A stretch of DNA of 36,301 nt from Haplosporangium gracile (lineage: Eukaryota; Mortierellomycota; Mortierellomycetes; Mortierellales; Mortierellaceae). Below, piece after piece: positions 30,270-36,301 of the stretch. Both the position numbers and the translations under genes were made by a program. The notes under the pieces are model-generated. The model saw nothing but the letters and a program-made list of their open reading frames with translations. It was not told the DNA's origin and made no database searches. The number at the start of each line of letters is the position of its first letter. Position 1 is the first letter of the stretch. The stretch is from positions 1-36,301 of the forward strand of contig JAAAUF010000381.1 of the NCBI GenBank assembly GCA_015499985.1, given 5' to 3'.

Positions 30270-32288
30270 ATGTCAACACCTCGCCCACTCCTCACCGAAA
30301 TATTCTCCCAAATATTCACTTACCTCCACCGTCAAGACCTCTACCACTGTCTCCTCGTCTCACACCACTGGCACGCACAAGCAGAACCCTGGCTCTACGG
30401 AAACAATGTCACCCTCAATCCAGCCTTCCAAAGAACCCACATCTCCCTTGTCCAGAGCCTCAAGACTCGGAAACATCTACTTCGAAAAGTCAAGTGGCAG
30501 TCTCACTTTCATGACGAGGAGGTTCTTCTTCCAGAGGATTTGTTGGATATTTTTCTTGATTACCACCCGCCACCCGCTGATGACAATAACGACAGCAGCC
30601 AGGACGATGAGTCAGGAGCGAGTACAACAGCAACAACAACACAGCAAAGGCTGCAGACAATGGTCGCGACGAGCTCAGCAGTACCAGGACCCCACCGTCC
30701 GAGCCTGACGCATTTCTCGTTTGTCGGAGTAGACCATTTTGGATGTCTGCTGAATACGATCCTCTTTAACTTGACGACGACCAACTTGACAACACTGGAG
30801 CTCGACCTGGTGGGCCAAGGGAGCGCCAAAGTGTATAACGCGGATATGGCTAAGATCCTGGACACGTTCGTTTACCTCAAGAACCTCTCCATTACCGGAA
30901 ATATAGTCAGGTACCAGGTTCCGCTTATAGTAAAGGGGGATTTTTCCTGGCAGTATGTCGAGGCTGACTCTTCGGTCTTTTCTGAGGCTACAGCGACGAC
31001 GACGACCACTACAGGAGAGAGTCATCAACCGTATCGCCTGGAGACGTTCGCGTTTGACCCGAGGCTAATGATGAAGTCTGGCCAGGAAGTGTATGCAATC
31101 TTCCGACGACTCGGGAACCTTAAGAGGATCCAGATCCGATCCTCGGTCACCTATTTCGACTGCTATTCCTACAGCTCCCCCTGGGTGGTTGGTCAGATCT
31201 TGAGCCGATGCTGTCCAAACTTGGAGGCGATCGATACCTGGGGTCCGGTGGCGCTATGGTTCTTTGACTTGCCTATTCTCCCGTCCGACAAGATTCCGCA
31301 CTTGACCGCCTTGGCTCAGGAGCAGTTGTTGTTGATATTTGGCGTCGAGTTTGGGGGGAAAACATTGGTGCTGGAGCAGCGGTTACAGGCCCAGGAGGTG
31401 GATGAGCTTCTGGCGGAAGGCAAGGGTACGGTATCGCATTTCCCGCGGTTGAAAACCCTAATTCTTGGACAGGACCATTCTCTTGGAGCACAGGATTTGA
31501 TTTTGTTGGGTCTGCAGGCACGATTCCTCACACATGTCGAGATCTACCAGCGGTCTGTTGATCCCAGGTTTGTCTGGGACATGTACAACAAGGATGCGGC
31601 TGAGGCTGCGGACGCACTCTCCAACCCGACAATAACGACGGCAATTATGAGCATCAATAGCGCGATTGTCGAGAACAGACGACTCCGGAAGCGGTGGAAG
31701 GTGGGCACTAGAGAAGTCTTGTTGTTCTTGCAGCACTGTTCCAGTCTCCGCTTCTTCTCCCTAACGGGGCACCGCATTGAATCCAAAGACCTTATCCAGG
31801 GCGGCGGTGGTGACGAATCTGGAGATACACCGGCAACAGAAGGGAATTTGTTTATCGAACCATGGGCGTGTGAGGAGACACTCGAGACACTCACAATCGG
31901 CTTCGACATGTCATTCAAACTATCCAAAGACCACCACGCACTCGTCTGGAAGCACCTGGGACGTTTCAAGAGACTCCATTCCCTCAACTTAAAGCTCTCG
32001 ACCCTGATCCCATCACCCGCCTACGGTGTCGAGGGTCTTCTCACAGGCGGAGGTCGGCTCAACGAGACTCTGGAAGAGATCCGATCATTACCATCATGGT
32101 GGAAGGTCGAGGATCGTCAAGAGACGGTGCTGTGGTTTGCGAGGTCGTGTTCAAGGTTGAGAGTGCTTGGGTTGGAACATACCAAGCTGAGGGATGTGGA
32201 TGGGTGGTCGTTTAGTTCTTTTGTGGGCGATGAGGAGGTGAGGAGATGTTCTATCCGGCGAGTCTTTGTCGAGTCTGCCTACTCTTGA
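30270..32288 (+). CDS. F-box/LRR-like protein, copy 3 (intact, intronless), 672 aa
   Basis: A single exon from ATG 30270 to TGA 32288. Residues about 5-45 form an F-box (LLTEIFSQIFTYLHRQDLYH, then CLLVSHHWHAQAEPWLYG), the Skp1-binding motif of SCF ubiquitin ligase adaptors. An Asp/Asn/Thr/Gln-rich linker follows (about 105-135). The rest is irregular leucine-rich sequence with recurring L.xLxL segments (LTTLELDLVG, LKNLSITGN, LRVLGLEHTKL) of the kind that presents a substrate surface in F-box/LRR proteins. The C-terminus is EEVRRCSIRRVFVESAYS. No signal peptide or membrane segment. AATAAA near 32314 follows the stop. It is the only complete member of the three-copy cluster. Substrate unknown; fungal F-box paralogues of this sort are often lineage-specific. 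Confidence 0.85.
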   Translation: MSTPRPLLTEIFSQIFTYLHRQDLYHCLLVSHHWHAQAEPWLYGNNVTLNPAFQRTHISLVQSLKTRKHLLRKVKWQSHFHDEEVLLPEDLLDIFLDYHPPPADDNNDSSQDDESGASTTATTTQQRLQTMVATSSAVPGPHRPSLTHFSFVGVDHFGCLLNTILFNLTTTNLTTLELDLVGQGSAKVYNADMAKILDTFVYLKNLSITGNIVRYQVPLIVKGDFSWQYVEADSSVFSEATATTTTTTGESHQPYRLETFAFDPRLMMKSGQEVYAIFRRLGNLKRIQIRSSVTYFDCYSYSSPWVVGQILSRCCPNLEAIDTWGPVALWFFDLPILPSDKIPHLTALAQEQLLLIFGVEFGGKTLVLEQRLQAQEVDELLAEGKGTVSHFPRLKTLILGQDHSLGAQDLILLGLQARFLTHVEIYQRSVDPRFVWDMYNKDAAEAADALSNPTITTAIMSINSAIVENRRLRKRWKVGTREVLLFLQHCSSLRFFSLTGHRIESKDLIQGGGGDESGDTPATEGNLFIEPWACEETLETLTIGFDMSFKLSKDHHALVWKHLGRFKRLHSLNLKLSTLIPSPAYGVEGLLTGGGRLNETLEEIRSLPSWWKVEDRQETVLWFARSCSRLRVLGLEHTKLRDVDGWSFSSFVGDEEVRRCSIRRVFVESAYS

Positions 32289-33634
32289 TGTGATTTGTGT
32301 TTGTTGAGCGAGAAATAAAGATGTCATTTATTGTCGAAATAACGTGCGCTGGGGTGAGTAAAAAGGAGAAAAGGACGGTTGGGATCCCGGATCCTTATTT
32401 GTTCTCAACATATCCTGGTGGCAAACGGGTGCCTCCTTGGTAGTGCCGAATATCATCACTTTTGTGTTTGACAAAATGAAACTTCTTCCAGTGTCGACTA
32501 ATACATGACGAGGAATAATGATATGTCTAACGGACATACTACGCCAAGAAATAAAAAAAAACATAACTATGTATTCGGTCGATACACATTCTTGAATACA
32601 CGATCTCCCACAAAAAGATTCGAATGGGCAACGAGCAACAAACGCGTAATTCAGCAAATGAAATAAGAAGTATAGCACAGCGAAAGCAAACATGGAAGAA
32701 CACTCTCCCACTTTTTTAAGCAACTGTCTTTCCAGTTGCTCTTCTCTAGTTCGTGTTTGTTAGCTGGTGAAGGATGTACGAATGCATGCTGCATTTGGGT
32801 TCATTTGGTTGTCAAATCTGTGTCTGTAACTCGTTTCTTCCTTGTTCTTCCTACTTTTCCTCAATTCTTTGTTTTTCTACAATTCAAGGACGACTACACT
32901 CATCATCAACGTACACAGTATTAGTCCAACGCTCCAAAGTTGATTCTCTATCCTCAATTCCATCATCGCGCTCTTACATACACGCTTCCTCGCTCTTCTT
33001 CCTTTCATTTTTTTCTTCTCTGTCGCCTTGAAGATCTTAAAGAGCAAAATAAATAGACAGAAGTAATCCCCGTTTTCGTTTCTTGTTTCTCGTAACCCCC
33101 TCTATCTTCGAACTTGTTATTATTACTCATCTTTGTTTTTTGCCTGTCATCATCGCACATGTACATGTACAGTACATCTTACTCAACAACGGCATACTGT
33201 GTCTCTTTTTTTTCATTCACCGCAACGTTTGAAAGCAGTCTTCTGGATGTTTGGATCTCTGGCTGTATAAAATAACATTTCCTAAGAGCTCTCACTTTTT
33301 CCTTCACTTTCGCTTTCTTCTTCTTTCCTCTGTTTCATCCTTCCTCAGCTCCTACTCGACTCTTTCTGTCTCCTTGCTCCCTTGCACGATTGAGCAACTA
33401 TACAGGATCTGACGTCGTTGGGTTGTCTCTCGTTTCTCAGGCTTGAAGTAAGAATTGAGACTTGTGATAAAAAGAAAGGAGGACCGCATTTTGACTGCGG
33501 CCCTTTTTTCTCCCTTTTTTCTCTTTTCGCCTCACAAGAATAATCAACAGGACCCTTTTTTCGACAAGAAAACAGGAAAACAGGACGAGATTCGACAACA
33601 AAAAAAAGACAAAAAAGAAAGTGAGACCAAGAAA
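32289..33634 (+). promoter_or_regulatory. Spacer and promoter of the mitochondrial carrier gene
   Basis: No gene was seen in this 1.3-kb stretch. It holds the polyadenylation signal of F-box copy 3, T-rich DNA, and TATAAAAT at 33266-33273 followed by a strongly CT-rich leader of about 360 nt before ATG 33635. A minus-strand open frame at 32328-32723 starts without ATG and shows no protein-like features. Confidence 0.5.
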
Positions 33635-35214
33635 ATGCCGACAGATCCGTCGATCAACCTGTCTACCTCAGCAGCAGCAGCCTTTTGTGCTCGACTGTGT
33701 GTCCACCCTCGTAAGTTATCTGTCTTTGTTTTTATCTGATCTGGGGGCTAGTGATGGTGCCTGAACGATGGATTGATCAGCATATTTCAATTGCTAATTT
33801 GTTTTGTTCCCTGCCTCTCCTTTGTGTTCACTCACCTACTCTCTTAATTCCTATTCCTTTCTTTCTTCCTTCCTTCTTCCTTCCTTCCTTGACAACAAAC
33901 AAAAAAATCAACAATACAAAAGTCGATCATTTCAAGGCCTCACTCAACCATGTCCACCACCACCAACAAGGACTCCGCCCCCGTCTAACCCACCTCCTCA
34001 CAACAATCCGTCACCATCTCCACACCCTTCACTCTCACTCCAATCAACATCAACGCAAGATTCATCACACAACCTTCCGGGAACAGCTCATTCTCTACCG
34101 CCGACTGTACCATGGCGCACCCCTCGCCCTAATTATCAATGTTCCCGCTCTAGCATTCTTCCTCTCTACTTACGACGCCACAAAACACTTCATCACCCAC
34201 CTCTCCTCCCACCTCTCACTTACCCACTTTCAGTTACATCACTTTGAGACACACTTGATCAGTGGAATGATGGCTAAAGTCGCGGGGACGATCCTGTGGG
34301 CTCCACAGATCAAACTTGCAAGAATGCAGGGGAGTCATCACGGGCAGTTGTCTCTCCGAGAGGCCTTTCAACTCGTCAAGAAGGCCGTTGTCAGTGAAGG
34401 AAAGGGAGGAGGGGTTTGGACTCTGTGGTCGGGGTATAGAACGACGTTGACGAGTCTGTTGCCGTATACGATGCTGTATTTTGCAACGTATGAAAAGTTG
34501 AAGCAGTTTGCGCGGTTGCTTATAATCTCTCGCGAGAAGCAACAACTACGATTACAGGACAAAGCATCCACCCACACAACAGCAACAGGAGCAGGAGCAG
34601 GAAGAGAAATCGACTACAGGATGGACCAACGACCATTGGATCTCGGAACGTACATGGTCTGTGTCGCAGGGGCAGTCGCCATTTCGGCCACTGTCTGTCA
34701 TACCGCAGGAGCACTCCGCGTCCACATCCAAGACCGCTGGTCCGCCTCGTCTGTTACCTCTGTCTCCACCGTACTTTCAGCAACAAAGTCAACAACAACG
34801 TCACCGATATCGCCATCACCGGCGTCGTCGTCAGTGTTCAGGACCTCGGGATCGATAATGACCGCCAAGTTACTGGTCCCATCACTAGTCGTCCCGGCCA
34901 TCCCACAGTACCACCATCACCATTCTCACCTACTAGCGTCTGCCGGACACGCACACGCTACTGTTGCTCAACACGCCAACATAACTACTACTACCATAAC
35001 CACGCCTGCACACTCACCACGACAACCACTCATAGCCGCAGGAACCGGAGGACCTCAGCTTCAGCGACGGAAACAGTCAAGTAGTGGAAGCGGAGGGTTG
35101 TTGAGAAGGATCGGGCGTGGGTTAGGACCTCGCGTGATGTGGACGGCTCCTGGTGTCACGCTGACGACTGCCGGGTTTGAAGTCTTTCGCAATTTAGCCC
35201 TTGGCGTCGTATAA
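33635..35214 (+). CDS. Mitochondrial carrier family (SLC25-like) protein, divergent, 455 aa
   Basis: Exons 33635-33710 and 33923-35214 join at phase 1. The splice creates the first carrier signature HPLDHFK (residues 24-30; family pattern P-x-[DE]-x-x-[KR]) after the helix STSAAAAFCARLCV. Later helices fit the family: APLALIINVPALAFFLSTYD, SGMMAKVAGTILWAPQIKLA followed by RMQ (second signature, acidic residue missing) and GVWTLWSGYRTTLTSLLPYT. The third repeat starts TYMVCVAGAVAISATVCHTA with signature TAGALRVHIQ, keeping only the basic residue, and ends GRGLGPRVMWTAPGVTLTTA. A His-rich insert (about 36-75) and an insert of about 110 Ser/Thr/His/Ala-rich residues in repeat three make it longer than the usual 300-350 aa. 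Predicted inner-membrane transporter; substrate not inferable. AATAAA near 35280. Confidence 0.78.
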
Positions 35215-35406
35215 TCCCCCTTGGTCCCCATTTGTTATATACCTCCCACTTTGGCAAAAACACGATTCAAAAAATAGGATAATAAAAAGCGTCGCACTAA
35301 ATAATTGCTTTTGAAGAACTTTTTTTTTTTGAACAATAGGATGTTTCTACAATGATGTGCCTATTCTGTATATACATGCCCCTTCCTCCAAACAGTTCCT
35401 CCTCTT

Positions 35407-35868
35407 CTAGAACAAGAGAGTAGAAGCAGCAACAAAAACAACAACAACAGTAATAACAGCACCCGCCCCTCCAACCATCATCTTCCCAGCAGCATCACTG
35501 CTGGCACTACCACTCTTGAGACAAGTAGCAGCCTTCAGATCTGCCATCACCTTTGTATAATCTGCGCCCAAAGTCACATCTTCACAAACATCCTTTGCAG
35601 AACAGGCTCGGAGCCAGTTATCGGACGAGGACAGCTGGCAGTAGCAGGCGGCTTGGTCCTTTGTCAGGTTGTCGACGAGCAAAGCACCGTCCTTGTTGAT
35701 GGGGACTGAGGTTATGTTGATGCAGATGGGGGCTTGCTGAGCGCCAGAGCGGGCGAGGCAGTCATTGCAAGCTTTGGATAGGCCTGGCTCTTGTGCCTGC
35801 GCGGAGGCGAGGGTTACGAAGGTTGTGAGGGAGAGGAGGATGGCGGTAGTAGAGGCTGAGAAACGCAT
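35407..35868 (-). CDS. Small secreted eight-cysteine protein, probably GPI-anchored, 153 aa
   Basis: The ATG at 35868 (minus) opens with a signal peptide (about residues 1-24, hydrophobic core AILLSLTTFVTLASA). The mature part has eight Cys (34, 37, 49, 75, 77, 89, 95, 116), enough for four disulfides, and two N-glycosylation sequons (Asn51-Ile-Thr, Asn67-Leu-Thr). Small residues (SGSASSDAAG) then lead into a C-terminal hydrophobic tail (AVITVVVVFVAASTLLF), the signature of a GPI-anchor signal. The frame is open further upstream, but that part is T-rich leader with no signal peptide, so the start at 35868 is chosen. TATAAAAG on the minus strand at 36046-36039 is the probable TATA box. Likely a cell-wall or plasma-membrane surface protein; the Cys pattern is not one I can name. 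Confidence 0.8.
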   Translation of the reverse strand: MRFSASTTAILLSLTTFVTLASAQAQEPGLSKACNDCLARSGAQQAPICINITSVPINKDGALLVDNLTKDQAACYCQLSSSDNWLRACSAKDVCEDVTLGADYTKVMADLKAATCLKSGSASSDAAGKMMVGGAGAVITVVVVFVAASTLLF

Positions 35869-36174
35869 TTTTTTTTGTTTTTTGTTCTTTTTTTTTTGGT
35901 TTGTTTGCTTGTTCGGACAGGAGGTGGTTTGTGTGTGAGTTTGAGTGAAGAGTAGTTGACTTGAGTCTTGGTTACTTGCGTGTTGGAAGAGAAGGCTGGT
36001 GGTTTTGATGATGAAGAAAAAGTAAAGGAATGGTTCTACTTTTATACCTTTTTTTTTTTTCCTCTTTTGCAGTGCTTCCAAAGATACTATGAAAAGTGAG
36101 AAGCTCTGCCTCTTTTTCTCCACCGAAAGGGAGAGAAAGAGAGAGAGAGAGGGAGAGGGAGAGAATTATAACCC
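35869..36174. promoter_or_regulatory. Divergent promoter region with GA tract
   Basis: This gap separates the minus-strand secreted-protein gene from the plus-strand coding start at 36175. It carries the minus-strand TATA box (36039-36046), poly-T stretches in the 5' leader, and a GAGAGA/GGGAGA tract at about 36129-36163 next to the plus-strand start. Confidence 0.55.
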
Positions 36175-36301
36175 ATGGGCAAAGAGATGTCTTCACTTTC
36201 CTGGTATAACCCTCCTAAGGTTCTGAACACCGTCATCAACGCGTTCTCTCCACTCGTCCCTGAAATTGTGATCTCCGAGGATAAGCAAAAGTAATATCAT
36301 A
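36175..36301 (+). CDS. Short coding stretch at the right edge (39 aa or first exon of a longer gene)
   Basis: The ATG at 36175 follows an in-frame TAA by one codon and opens 39 codons (LSWYNPPKVLNTVINAFSPL, then VPEIVISEDKQK) ending in TAA at 36292-36294. Codons favour C or G at third positions (GGC, AAG, ACC, GTC, ATC, CTC), like the sure genes. A GTAATA donor overlaps the stop (AAA|A-GTAATA at 36291), so this may be a first exon whose partner lies beyond the window. I do not recognise the protein. It has no signal peptide. Confidence 0.45.

Noticed and set aside
32328..32723. Minus-strand 131-codon frame downstream of F-box copy 3
   Set aside because: It begins without ATG and lacks protein-like features; it lies in the 3' UTR and spacer.
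1..36301. CRISPR arrays, tRNA or rRNA genes, transposon ends
   Set aside because: No regularly spaced repeats with unique spacers, no tRNA-like arms with a proper T-loop, and no terminal inverted repeats or transposase/reverse transcriptase motifs were seen by eye.

Overview
The window is nuclear DNA from a filamentous fungus. Genes have short GT-AG introns (about 50-220 nt), TATA boxes about 100 nt upstream of many start codons and AATAAA-type signals after stops. Spacers are rich in GA/CT tracts and homopolymers. The F-box family, the Ser/Gln/Thr-rich RasGEF and the tandem GST family suggest an early-diverging lineage such as Mortierellomycota/Mucoromycota; this is inferred from style, as no rRNA or marker gene is present. 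A run of 8 N at 22685-22692 shows this is a draft assembly.

Layout. 1-133 (-): first exon of a probable Atg22-like vacuolar transporter, cut by the window edge. 1425-7566 (-): a ten-exon Ras-type guanine nucleotide exchange factor (about 1711 aa, RasGEFN plus catalytic RasGEF). 7567-12384: a long, mostly non-coding, GA-rich spacer. 12385-13753 (+): a four-exon coiled-coil protein of unknown function, with an unexplained coding-like stretch on the opposite strand just past its 3' end.

14452-22341 (+): five intact tandem glutathione S-transferase-like genes, sigma-class in appearance. All have four exons with the same phase-0 intron positions and a third exon of exactly 279 nt. All carry a related leader of about 27-33 residues ahead of the thioredoxin-fold start, which is unusual for cytosolic GSTs. 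A sixth copy (22949-24085) is a pseudogene.

24250-24687 (-) looks like a broken remnant of an unrecognised gene. 24835-32288 (+) holds three tandem F-box genes in graded states of decay: one wrecked, one with a 750-codon frame interrupted only by two TAG codons, and one intact (672 aa). 33635-35214 (+) is a divergent mitochondrial carrier family protein. 35407-35868 (-) is a small secreted eight-cysteine, probably GPI-anchored protein. A short coding stretch starts at 36175 (+) and may run off the right edge.

The most notable system is the GST array with its leader, shared gene architecture and bZIP-like palindromes upstream of three members. It points to a locally amplified detoxification or lipid-peroxide-handling function, though substrates cannot be read from sequence. 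The second focus is the birth-and-death F-box cluster, with the two-TAG gene open to readthrough, splicing or recent-pseudogene explanations.
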